Program-made: the position numbers and the translations under genes
In this document: in pieces, positions 1 to 7,684 of the stretch
Position numbering within the stretch: the stretch's first letter is position 1
Layout: each line of letters begins with the position of its first letter
The notes under the pieces: model-generated
The model's input: the letters and a program-made list of their open reading frames with translations, nothing else
Database searches by the model: none
Told to the model about the DNA's origin: nothing
Assembly (NCBI GenBank): GCA_020634895.1
Contig: JACKAV010000001.1
Span: 186,001 to 250,000 of the forward strand
Source: Anaerolineales bacterium
GTDB lineage: Bacteria; Chloroflexota; Anaerolineae; Anaerolineales; Villigracilaceae
Reading direction: 5' to 3'
DNA: 64,000 nucleotides

Positions 1-570
1 ATGATGACGGAAGAACCTCACGGCGCGATGGCAACTGAAGACACGATGCACGGCGATATGATGACCGAAGACGCCCCGATGAACGACGGTTCCATGACCG
101 GTGATACGATGATGGAAACTCCCAATTGGTTCAGCGCCTCATTGACGAATGTCCATACCGGGGAGGATTTCACCATTCAAGACCTTCAAGGGAAAGTTGT
201 CCTTGTGGAGACGATGGCGGTCTGGTGCTCGAACTGCCTCAAACAACAGGGACAGGTGAAAGAACTTCACAACCTGCTCGGTGAACGCGACGACTTCGTC
301 AGCCTTGGCTTGGATATCGATCCGAATGAAGATGCCGCCAAATTAAAGGGATTTGTCGAAGACAAAGGATTTGACTGGCTCTATGCAGTTTCCCCTGCGG
401 ATGTTTCCCGCGAGTTCGCTTCTCTCTACGGCGACCAATTCCTCAACCCGCCTTCCACGCCGATGCTGGTGATCGACCGCCACGGCAACGTCCATCCGCT
501 GCCGTTCGGCATCAAAAGCGCGGACGATCTCTTGAACGCCGTCCAGCCGTATTTAGACGAAGAGATGTAA
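1..570 (+). CDS. Thioredoxin-like (TlpA/redoxin) protein, 5' end possibly cut by the window
   Basis: A thioredoxin-fold domain fills residues 40-189, with a WCSNC redox motif (Cys76 and Cys79) followed by a cis-Pro-type loop (NPPSTPML) and a GNV strand. The first 40 residues are an acidic Met/Asp/Thr-rich tail with HG and MTED units. It looks like the linker that usually follows a signal peptide or lipobox, so the true start probably lies upstream of the window and the protein is probably exported and membrane-anchored (inference). The next gene encodes CcdA, the membrane partner that passes electrons to extracytoplasmic thioredoxins, so the pair probably reduces protein or cytochrome-maturation thiols outside the cytoplasm. 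Confidence 0.8.
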   Translation: MMTEEPHGAMATEDTMHGDMMTEDAPMNDGSMTGDTMMETPNWFSASLTNVHTGEDFTIQDLQGKVVLVETMAVWCSNCLKQQGQVKELHNLLGERDDFVSLGLDIDPNEDAAKLKGFVEDKGFDWLYAVSPADVSREFASLYGDQFLNPPSTPMLVIDRHGNVHPLPFGIKSADDLLNAVQPYLDEEM

Positions 571-578
571 GTCTTAAT

Positions 579-656
579 TGTCATTCTGAGCGAAGCGAAG
601 AATCTCTACTGTTATTTCAGAGACCTTTCCCCACGGTGCTTCCGCTCAGAATGACA
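579..656. repeat. Inverted pair of a TGTCATTCTGAGCG repeat between two genes
   Basis: Perfect 14-base inverted arms lie at 579-592 and 643-656. The left arm continues into GAAGCGAAGAATCTCT (593-608). A related, shortened unit forms the hairpin at 27938-27974. The hairpin sits between the thioredoxin-like gene and ccdA and may act as a processing or stability element. Confidence 0.7.
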
Positions 657-668
657 TGGATTGACGTT

Positions 669-1337
669 ATGGAAACCATCCTCACTTCCCTCTCTCTTGG
701 CTTGCTTGCCACCACCAGCCCGTGTGTGCTGCCGTTGTATCCCGGCTTTCTTGCCTACCTCAGCGGTGGGCAGGAAAAACTCGAGAATAAACCTGCGCGT
801 TATCTGCTCGGCTTTTTCGTTCTGGCTGGCGTATTGACGATGATGCTTGCGCTCGGTGCGATCATTGCGCTTCTGTCCATTTCCATTGGGCAGGCGCTGG
901 CGTTCGTCATTCCCATTGCAGACTTGATCATTATCCTGTTCGGCGTTTTACTGTTGCTGAATATCAACCCCTTCAAAAAACTTCCGCAAATTCAAGCGCC
1001 GCTTGTGTCGCATCCGTTCGCGAATGCGTTCATTTATGGTTTGCTTTATGGACCGATTGCCCTGCCATGTTCCGGTCCGCTGGTGGTGAGCATCTTTGCG
1101 CTCTCGCTCACAGTCGGTGATGCGCTCGGCAAGTTGAACGTTTTCCTGTGGTTCGGCTTGGGTTTTGGGATTCCGCTTTTGCTATTGTCATTTATTTCCG
1201 GCGCGGCACAGCGCTGGATCACGCGTCAATTCGCAATGCGCGCGCGGCTGATCAACTTCATCAGCGGATTATTGCTTTTGGGAGTTGGGTTCTATGACCT
1301 GTACGCCAACTGGGAATTAATTCAGTCATATTTTTAA
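669..1337 (+). CDS. ccdA: Cytochrome c biogenesis/thiol-disulfide transport protein CcdA
   Basis: This 222-residue membrane protein has about six hydrophobic segments and the two conserved cysteine-proline contexts of CcdA/DsbD-beta: TTSPCVLPLYPGF near the N-terminus and LPCSGPL in the middle. CcdA carries reducing equivalents from cytoplasmic thioredoxin to periplasmic or extracytoplasmic thioredoxin-like proteins. I chose the ATG at 669 (METILTSLS) because the longer frame from 636 runs through the right arm of the intergenic repeat. The upstream thioredoxin-like protein is the obvious acceptor. Length and topology are normal for the short CcdA form, so the assignment is firm; the final substrate is not known. 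Confidence 0.9.
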   Translation: METILTSLSLGLLATTSPCVLPLYPGFLAYLSGGQEKLENKPARYLLGFFVLAGVLTMMLALGAIIALLSISIGQALAFVIPIADLIIILFGVLLLLNINPFKKLPQIQAPLVSHPFANAFIYGLLYGPIALPCSGPLVVSIFALSLTVGDALGKLNVFLWFGLGFGIPLLLLSFISGAAQRWITRQFAMRARLINFISGLLLLGVGFYDLYANWELIQSYF

Positions 1338-1441
1338 AAAGATTGGGACACGGATCTAACGGATATCACTGAATCGACACGGATTTTTTATTTTCCGTGA
1401 AAGCCTGTTGTATCCTTGCAGTCCGTGTCCCAAAAACAGCT

Positions 1442-2125
1442 CTACAGTGAGAACGTTTCGCCTCTCCCGTAGCTGACAGTTGAATCGCTTCGGTAAAGCG
1501 TGACCTCCCCGCCGCCTTTCACTTCCCATTCGCCGTCCGCATTGTTGACCATCCCTGTGCGTTCGTCGATGCCGAGGAGAACGGCTTCGGGGAGCATTTG
1601 CTTTAATTGACCAGCCCAATTCTTTCCAAAATTATTGTGATGCGGCAGGACGCATGCATCTGGAACCAGATTCAATCCGCGCAATAATTTTCGTTCGCGC
1701 GGGTCATAGTAATGCTCGCACATCACCATCGCCCCGGCGCTGCTGCCAGCGATGACGGCGCCGCCTTCATACGCTTCCATTGCGGCAGACCAGCACAGAC
1801 TGTTTGCAAGCGTCTCGCCCAAATGACGGGGAAAACCTCCGAGAAGGTAGATCAGCTTCGAGGTCCGCAAGGAGGCGGCGAGGTTGGCGTCGTTGGCAGT
1901 GCTTGAGTCGATCACATCCACGGTGAAGACGTTCTTCGCGCCCAGACTTTGAAACCATCTCACACCGTTATTGCCCGCGCGTTTGTGATTGTTATCTGGC
2001 GCGGCGGCGGTTGGGATGATGGCGATGGGTGCGTTGAAACCGCCAGCCAGTTCAATGGCACGCAGATCCGGCTCGGACATGCGCCCGCCAAACTCCGCGC
2101 CGCCTTCAAGAAGAAGATAGCCCAT
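1442..2125 (-). CDS. Peptidase S51 / cyanophycinase-like class I glutamine amidotransferase-fold protein
   Basis: This 227-residue protein has the S51 nucleophile elbow GSSAGAM (Ser129), a LLGGFP turn before it and a downstream HHNNF segment that supplies a conserved histidine. Family members are cyanophycinases or peptidase E enzymes that cleave beta-aspartyl or N-terminal Asp peptides in the cytoplasm. There is no signal peptide. Which substrate applies cannot be told from sequence; no cyanophycin synthetase is in the window. The ATG overlaps the stop codon of the ComEC-like gene by one base (TAATG), so translation is probably coupled. Confidence 0.82.
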   Translation of the reverse strand: MGYLLLEGGAEFGGRMSEPDLRAIELAGGFNAPIAIIPTAAAPDNNHKRAGNNGVRWFQSLGAKNVFTVDVIDSSTANDANLAASLRTSKLIYLLGGFPRHLGETLANSLCWSAAMEAYEGGAVIAGSSAGAMVMCEHYYDPRERKLLRGLNLVPDACVLPHHNNFGKNWAGQLKQMLPEAVLLGIDERTGMVNNADGEWEVKGGGEVTLYRSDSTVSYGRGETFSL

Positions 2126-4494
2126 TATTCGCCTCTTTCCACATTCACCCGCATTTCCGTTCCGTCGGTGCTGACGTCGATCCAGCCGTTGCGGTCGGTG
2201 CGGAGGAGCGAATAACCTTCGAGCGCGTCGAGCACATCCTGCGAAGGCAGACCGTCCGGGTCTCCGGCGGCGACATCCAACACCACCAACTGCGGATTCA
2301 AATTCTCGAAAATATCCGGCGGATTGCTGGGTGCATAACCGGAGTCCGCGAGCAGGAGCACATCCACTTTGCCGATGGCGTTGCCGTATTCGATGGACTC
2401 GAACGTCCCTTCGCTGACGCCAATTGGAAGCAGCGCCCGAAAACTTTTATATTCGATGAGCAGCACGCTTCCACGCGGACCTGCAGCCTGTACCTCGATA
2501 AATGCGCCTTCTCCCAACTCGAGCCTTTGTCCCGCTTCCGCGCGGCTGACAGGGATTTCATTTTCCGCGAAATACTTGTCCAATGAGCGCGAGGAGAACG
2601 AGGCTTGGACGTTTCCGCTCCAAAGGACATTTTCGGGTTCATACCGTTCCACAACGCGCGGAAGCGCGGCAAGCTGTTCTTCTTCTGTGGATGCGATGAT
2701 GAGCCAATCCAATTTGCGGGTGAAGAAGGGGAGTCTGCGTCCGAGTTCGCTGGAAAGATCCGAGACACTGTCACCGCCGTTGATGAGCACGTTGCGCCCT
2801 TCCGGCGTTTGGATGAGGATGGCATCCGCGGAACCGGCTTCGAGGAAAGTGATGTGGAAACGTCCGTCACCAGAGCGGGAGGACGCGCTCCAGAAAAGGA
2901 CCATGCAAATGAACGCGAACGAGAAAGCAAGCGTCAAGGCAACGGTTCGAAGCGAATCAGCCGCAGACTTGAACCAGTTTTGGATGGCAGACCAGTTGAA
3001 GGTCACGAGAAGAAGCGTAGTATATGTCATATAAATAACCCAGAGTGGGACGTCTCCCAGAACGATCACGCCGCCGGGGATGTCGAAAAATTCCACCACG
3101 CGGATGGTGTAACCGGCAAAGGGCCACGCGACCCACGCGAGGAGCTGCCCTAGCGGACGGAAGATGAGGCTGACGAAAACCGCCAGCCCGCCGAGGATCA
3201 TCACCGCCGGTTGGACGGGCAGAATGAATGGGTTGGCGATGAACGAGATGAGCGAGATGCGGTTGAAATAATACATCATGAGCGGAATGGTCATGACCTG
3301 CGCGGCGAGAGTCAGGATGACGTTTTCGTTGAGGATGTCGATGATGGCGCTGTTATCCTGTTTGGAGATTCTCTCGATGGCGCGGGCGGTGATGTTCGAG
3401 AACGGTTCGGCATAAAGGATAAGCCCAAGCGTGGCGAAAAATGAAAGTTGAAAACCAACGTCCCATAAGACGTGTGGATTGCCCAATGCCATTACGACAG
3501 CGACAGCCGCCAGTGTGTTGATGCCCGCGTTACGCCTGCCGACCTGCCGCGCAAAAAGCGAGAAACTTCCCATGATGGCGGCGCGCATCACCGCCGGGTC
3601 ACCGCCGACGAGAAAGGCGTAGAGAAAAACAAAGATGACCGCAAGAGTTGCGCCAAGCCGTTCGTTCTTTAATAAGGCATTGAATATCGAAAAGAACAAA
3701 CCCGCAATGATGGCGATATTGAAACCTGAAATGGCGATGATGTGCGCCGTACCTGTGTTCTTGAACGCGGTTTGAAGACTTTTCGGCAGACCTGTATCCA
3801 CGCCGAAGAGGATGCCAGCGAGCAGGGAAGCTTCGGGGTCTTGATAGATTTTGTAGGTGTTCTCGATCAGTTTGGCTTTGAAACTGTAAACCAATCTGTA
3901 GACGAAATTGCCGTCATTGCCGGGCAGACGGGTGACTTCCGACTTGGTCATGTACGCGTGGATTCCCTGTCGGGCGAGGTAATCGCGATAGGAGAAATCC
4001 TCGTTCTCGGGCGGAGTCTTCAACTCCCCGCGCAGGCGGATGCGTTCGCCGTATTCGTATTCTTCGTTCGGCAAAACCCGCACCAGAATCTGACCCGAAA
4101 CCGGCAGATCGCCGTCGCCCGTGTCCACGGCTTCGACGTTTACTTTGAGGTTGGTGTATGTGTCGCGGTAATCGGGCGGTTCGTCCAAGTAGCCGGTAAT
4201 GAGCAGGTCATAACTGCGGTCGTTGTAAAAGGCGATGTGGAAGGCGTCTATATTCGGCTGGCGGAATTGGAAGTAGGCGGCGCCGAGAAAAAAGATGGCA
4301 GGGAGAAAAAAATGGTAAGTGGAAAGTGTGCTTTTGAAAACGGGAAGTGCGAAATTGGGGAAACGCCTGCGAAGAAAAAAGGAGAGAAGAAAGAGAAGAA
4401 ACGCAATTGACGTCCATGCCCATGCAGGAAGGGTGAAGGAAGCGGCTAGGACGATCCCCGCAAGAAAGGATATCGACATCCACAATAAAGGCAT
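2125..4494 (-). CDS. comEC: ComEC/Rec2-family DNA-uptake channel protein with a degenerate metallo-beta-lactamase tail
   Basis: The 789-residue protein follows the ComEC layout: an N-terminal membrane pair with a DUF4131/OB-like segment (about 30-190), the Competence membrane domain (about 220-500, with GISGFN-like AISGFNIAI) and a C-terminal metallo-beta-lactamase-like domain (about 540-789). ComEC moves single-stranded DNA across the inner membrane. The C-terminal domain keeps the fold signature but the metal motif is gone: where HxHxDH is expected it reads IIASTEEEQLAAL, so it is unlikely to be a working nuclease. I use the ATG at 4494 (MPLLWMSI); a -10 box (TACAAT, 4502-4507) ends 7 bases upstream of it, and the longer frame overlaps this promoter. 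Confidence 0.85.
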   Translation of the reverse strand: MPLLWMSISFLAGIVLAASFTLPAWAWTSIAFLLFLLSFFLRRRFPNFALPVFKSTLSTYHFFLPAIFFLGAAYFQFRQPNIDAFHIAFYNDRSYDLLITGYLDEPPDYRDTYTNLKVNVEAVDTGDGDLPVSGQILVRVLPNEEYEYGERIRLRGELKTPPENEDFSYRDYLARQGIHAYMTKSEVTRLPGNDGNFVYRLVYSFKAKLIENTYKIYQDPEASLLAGILFGVDTGLPKSLQTAFKNTGTAHIIAISGFNIAIIAGLFFSIFNALLKNERLGATLAVIFVFLYAFLVGGDPAVMRAAIMGSFSLFARQVGRRNAGINTLAAVAVVMALGNPHVLWDVGFQLSFFATLGLILYAEPFSNITARAIERISKQDNSAIIDILNENVILTLAAQVMTIPLMMYYFNRISLISFIANPFILPVQPAVMILGGLAVFVSLIFRPLGQLLAWVAWPFAGYTIRVVEFFDIPGGVIVLGDVPLWVIYMTYTTLLLVTFNWSAIQNWFKSAADSLRTVALTLAFSFAFICMVLFWSASSRSGDGRFHITFLEAGSADAILIQTPEGRNVLINGGDSVSDLSSELGRRLPFFTRKLDWLIIASTEEEQLAALPRVVERYEPENVLWSGNVQASFSSRSLDKYFAENEIPVSRAEAGQRLELGEGAFIEVQAAGPRGSVLLIEYKSFRALLPIGVSEGTFESIEYGNAIGKVDVLLLADSGYAPSNPPDIFENLNPQLVVLDVAAGDPDGLPSQDVLDALEGYSLLRTDRNGWIDVSTDGTEMRVNVERGE

Positions 4495-4501
4495 GGGGTG
4501 G

Positions 4502-4507
4502 ATTGTA
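4502..4507 (-). promoter_or_regulatory. -10 box for comEC, leaderless-type spacing
   Basis: On the minus strand TACAAT ends 7 bases before the ATG at 4494, so transcription would begin at or next to the start codon. No good -35 box is visible at 16-18 bases. Confidence 0.45.
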
Positions 4508-4579
4508 CAACAAAACAAATCTGATGTTTGTCCATGCTTAACTGTGATGAATTATCGTTTATGAAACTCGCTCTAAAGT

Positions 4580-4585
4580 TATAAT
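4580..4585 (+). promoter_or_regulatory. -10 box for the SDR/DUF2867 gene, leaderless-type spacing
   Basis: TATAAT is followed by 9 bases and then the ATG at 4595. No ribosome binding site fits in the gap, which suggests a transcript with almost no leader. Confidence 0.5.
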
Positions 4586-4594
4586 TTCCCCATC

Positions 4595-6067
4595 ATGACC
4601 GAATCCAAATTCATCCTCGTTACCGGCGCCACCGGGTATGTCGGCGGAAGGCTTGTGCCGAAACTCCTCGAAGCGGGATATCGTGTCCGCTGTCTCGTGC
4701 GCGATGTATCCCGTTTGCAGGGGCGTGCATGGGCGAATCAGGTCGAAGTCATGGCGGGAGACGCGCTTGTCCCCGATGATCTCGCCGCCGCAATGAAGGA
4801 TGTCTCAGTCGCGTATTATCTTGTGCATGGGAAACAAGGCAGCAAAGACAGCGCCGAGCGCGATATGCAGGCGGCGCGGAATTTCGCGCAAGCCGCAGAG
4901 GATGAGCACATCGAGCAGATCGTCTATCTTGGCGAACTCGTTGACCCCGCTGCGAATCTGTCGCCTTATCTGCGTTCGCGCCATGAAACCGGCTTTGTGC
5001 TTCGACACGGCAAAACCCCTGTCACCGAGATCCGCGCCGGTATGATCATTGGCTCGGGATCGGCTTTGTTTGAAATGATCCGCTACCTCACCGAGCGCGA
5101 GCCGGTGCTGACCTGTCCCGCGTGGTTCTTTTCGCAGGCACAGCCCATCGCCATTCGGGATGTCCTCTCCTATCTTGTGGATACGCTCAAGACGCCGGAA
5201 GCGACCGGTCGAGTCATCGAAGTGGGTGGACCGACGCGCCTCACCTACGCGGACATGCTGCTTGGTTACGCCAAAGAACGGAATCTCCGCCGATGGTTGA
5301 TCCGCACTCCGTTCTACGCCCCGAAGTTATCCGCGTATTGGGTTCACATGATCACGCCGATCCACTGGCGGGTGGTCGCGCCGCTCATCGAAGGCTTGCG
5401 CGCGGAGTTGATCGTCCGCGACGGGACGGCGAAGAAAGTATTCCCGCATATTCAGCCGATCGATTTTCAAACCGCCGTTCATCTCGCGCTTGGACGTGTC
5501 CAACGCGATAACGTGGAAACAAGTTGGTCGGATGCACTTGTGGTCGAACTGGGCGACGTGGAACCGTATCGCTTCACTGTGGAAGACGGCTTGTTCATTG
5601 AACGCCGTCAAGTTGTGCTCGATCTCGACCCCGGGACTGTCTTCCGTGCTTACACAGGCATCGGCGGCGCGCGCGGCTGGATGTACATGGACTGGGCGTG
5701 GGCGATCCGCGGCTGGATGGATAAAGCCATCGGCGGCGTCGGCTTGCGGCGTGGGCGTCGTCATCCCGATGAGATATTCACCGGTGAAGCGCTTGATTTC
5801 TGGCGCGTGGAAACCGTGGACGAGAATCATCTTATGCGTCTGCGCGCCGAGATGATCGTGCCCGGCAAAGCCTGGCTGCAATTCGAGTCGACGCCAGTAA
5901 ATGAGGAAGTGAATAAGACCGTTTTCACGGTTACAGCTTACTTTGAGCCCTACGGTCTACCCGGCTTTTTATACTGGTATTCCATGTGGCCCTTCCATAA
6001 ATTCATCTTCGACGGTCTTACGAACCGCCTCGCCTCCCGCGCCCGTGTCCTTGCCCACGCCTACTAA
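4595..6067 (+). CDS. SDR-family NAD(P)-binding oxidoreductase with C-terminal DUF2867 domain (copy 1)
   Basis: The 490-residue protein starts with a Rossmann dinucleotide motif (VTGATGYVGG, residues 9-18) of the atypical SDR/NmrA-like YbjT group. It carries the LVRDVSRL segment, a YLVHG/YLGEL core and an extended C-terminal half (about 330-480) of the DUF2867 type ending in a PFHKFIFDGL motif. Proteins of this architecture are widespread but their substrate is unknown; quinone or lipid substrates have been suggested only by fold. A paralogue with the same two-domain order is at 32866-34170. The gene stands alone behind its own promoter. No catalytic claim is made beyond NAD(P) binding. Confidence 0.8.
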   Translation: MTESKFILVTGATGYVGGRLVPKLLEAGYRVRCLVRDVSRLQGRAWANQVEVMAGDALVPDDLAAAMKDVSVAYYLVHGKQGSKDSAERDMQAARNFAQAAEDEHIEQIVYLGELVDPAANLSPYLRSRHETGFVLRHGKTPVTEIRAGMIIGSGSALFEMIRYLTEREPVLTCPAWFFSQAQPIAIRDVLSYLVDTLKTPEATGRVIEVGGPTRLTYADMLLGYAKERNLRRWLIRTPFYAPKLSAYWVHMITPIHWRVVAPLIEGLRAELIVRDGTAKKVFPHIQPIDFQTAVHLALGRVQRDNVETSWSDALVVELGDVEPYRFTVEDGLFIERRQVVLDLDPGTVFRAYTGIGGARGWMYMDWAWAIRGWMDKAIGGVGLRRGRRHPDEIFTGEALDFWRVETVDENHLMRLRAEMIVPGKAWLQFESTPVNEEVNKTVFTVTAYFEPYGLPGFLYWYSMWPFHKFIFDGLTNRLASRARVLAHAY

Positions 6068-6145
6068 CCACTGCTCACCGATAACTGTCTACTGATTACT
6101 GACCACTGATTACTTATCACTTATCACTTTCCCCCTTTCACTATT
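6068..6145. repeat. Degenerate ACTGATTACT/TTATCACT low-complexity tract
   Basis: The gap between two genes is made almost wholly of imperfect ACTGATTACT, ACTTATCACT and GATAACTG units. Shorter tracts of the same style occur at 17323-17360 and 23889-23910. Confidence 0.55.
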
Positions 6146-6742
6146 ATGACAAACATACTCTTCCCCCTTCTCGGTTATTTGTTTGGCTCGCTTCCTTTTT
6201 CCATTTGGGTTACGCGCTTTGTCAAAAACGTGGATGTGCGCGACGCTGGTTCCGGTCATGCCACCACGACGAATACCATCCGTCAGGCAGGGTTTGGATG
6301 GGGCGCATTGGTCCTCGTTTTGGATATCGCCAAGGGATTCCTTCCCACCTGGCTCGCGGTTCGTTACTCGGGCGAAGTCTGGGTTGTGGCGCTGACGGTT
6401 ACTTTTGCCGTCGTTGGTCACTGCTGGCCCGTCTTCGCCGGGTTTCGCGGCGGCATGGGGCTGGCGACGACAGGCGGCGGGATATTAGCCGTCAGTCCGC
6501 TTGGATTTTTGATCTGTCTTGGGACGTTGATACTTCTCGTGCTGGTCATTCGCCATGCGGCGCGGGCGAGCGTTTTGGCGGGACTCCTCGTTGCGCCGGC
6601 TTTATGGTTGTTCCAAATTCGAGATGCCGCATTTTGGGCTGCACTTGGCGCGGGTTTGGTGATCGCTGTCCGCTTTTTGATCGATTGGAATCGTCAGTAT
6701 CGGGAGTTATGGCTTGACAGGGAGAAGAAGGCTGACGGGTAG
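6146..6742 (+). CDS. PlsY-like acyl-phosphate:glycerol-3-phosphate acyltransferase homologue, divergent motifs
   Basis: This 198-residue membrane protein has the PlsY topology (about five transmembrane segments) and recognisable PlsY landmarks: GSLPFS at the N-terminus, a GSGHATTTN loop (35-43), GHCWPVF (91-97) and FRGGMGLAT (100-108). PlsY makes lysophosphatidate from acyl phosphate at the inner membrane. Two usually conserved positions differ: the loop residue normally Asn (GSGNxGATN) is His, and the Lys of GGKGVAT is Met104. It may therefore be a paralogue with altered activity rather than the housekeeping enzyme. It runs into a bidirectional terminator shared with the PP2C gene. Confidence 0.72.
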   Translation: MTNILFPLLGYLFGSLPFSIWVTRFVKNVDVRDAGSGHATTTNTIRQAGFGWGALVLVLDIAKGFLPTWLAVRYSGEVWVVALTVTFAVVGHCWPVFAGFRGGMGLATTGGGILAVSPLGFLICLGTLILLVLVIRHAARASVLAGLLVAPALWLFQIRDAAFWAALGAGLVIAVRFLIDWNRQYRELWLDREKKADG

Positions 6743-6792
6743 GGAATGCCCAAGTCTGCAGGGCAGGCTTCGGCGGAGTCTGATGCGAAAAC

Positions 6793-6824
6793 AAAAAAAG
6801 GACGGGAAATCCGTCCTTTTTTAT
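6793..6824. terminator. Bidirectional terminator between plsY-like and PP2C genes
   Basis: AAGGACGG and CCGTCCTT pair around a short loop and are flanked by an A-run on the left and a T-run on the right, so both converging transcripts can end here. The right side overlaps the stop codon of the PP2C gene. Confidence 0.8.
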
Positions 6825-7684
6825 TCGCCGGTCAGCCAGCCGAGAAATCCTTTTCTCGGCATGGTTTCCTCCACCCGCGGCATGGCGAGGAGAACGACCG
6901 AGATGTTGTCGTGCCCGCCGCGTTCGTTGGCGAGGTTGACGAGTGTCTCTGCCGCGGATTTTAGATCGCGCTTCGTGCGGATGATGTTTTGGATCTCGTC
7001 GTTCCAGACCAGATCGGTGAGACCGTCTGTACACATAAGGATGGTATCGCCGGGCTGAAGATGGAAACCTTGATTGTTGAGCGATTCCTCGTCGGTCTCT
7101 TCGTTATCGATGCGCAGGCGGAAATCCACTTCGGGCAAACGGACGCCGCCAAGATGCCGTCGAATGACATGCACATTGGGATGGTCGCGCATCTCGTCGG
7201 CGGTGATGATGCCTTTTTCGAAGGCTTCCTGCACCCAGGTATGGTCGATGGTGATCTGTTGAATGTATTTTCCGCGCAGAAGGTAAATGCGTGAGTCGCC
7301 CACATATGCCGTGTACAACTTGTTCTCGATGACCCACACACAGGCGCAGGTCGCGCCCATGCCGTGTTCCTCAGCCCTGCCCGCGGAGTGAGCCGCAATC
7401 GCCTGGCTTGCATCGTGAATGGCGTTCTCAAGGATCTTGATCGGTTTTCTTGCGTTGCTTTCCGCCACATGCATGCTGATGTAATTCACAGCCAGTTCCG
7501 CCGCCACTTCACCGGCGCGATGTCCGCCGATGCCGTCTGCAACCACGGCAAAAACAGATGGGCGCGGATCTTCCTTACCCAACTGAAATGACGAGACAGC
7601 ATACCGGTCCTCGTTATTCTTGCCTGAGAGGCCCGCATGGCTGAGGGCGGCTATGTGCAAGTGTGCAAGTGTGGTACGGATCAT
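6821..7684 (-). CDS. PP2C-family serine/threonine protein phosphatase
   Basis: The 287-residue protein carries the metal-binding PP2C motifs in order: SGKNNEDRY (about 19-27), VVADGIGGHRAGE (about 46-58), GDSRIYLLRG, LCTDGLTD and GGHDNISVVLL. It is a soluble, Stp1-like phosphatase without a membrane segment, expected to remove phosphate from Hanks-type kinase substrates. It is the last gene of a three-gene unit with an FHA-domain protein, the phosphothreonine reader that such phosphatases are often encoded with. No Hanks-type kinase lies in the window. Its ATG shares one base with the stop of the FHA gene (TAATG). Confidence 0.92.
   Translation of the reverse strand: MIRTTLAHLHIAALSHAGLSGKNNEDRYAVSSFQLGKEDPRPSVFAVVADGIGGHRAGEVAAELAVNYISMHVAESNARKPIKILENAIHDASQAIAAHSAGRAEEHGMGATCACVWVIENKLYTAYVGDSRIYLLRGKYIQQITIDHTWVQEAFEKGIITADEMRDHPNVHVIRRHLGGVRLPEVDFRLRIDNEETDEESLNNQGFHLQPGDTILMCTDGLTDLVWNDEIQNIIRTKRDLKSAAETLVNLANERGGHDNISVVLLAMPRVEETMPRKGFLGWLTGE

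Noticed and set aside
6068..6145. CRISPR-like repeat array
   Set aside because: Units are imperfect, 8-10 bases long and have no spacers; no cas gene is in the window.
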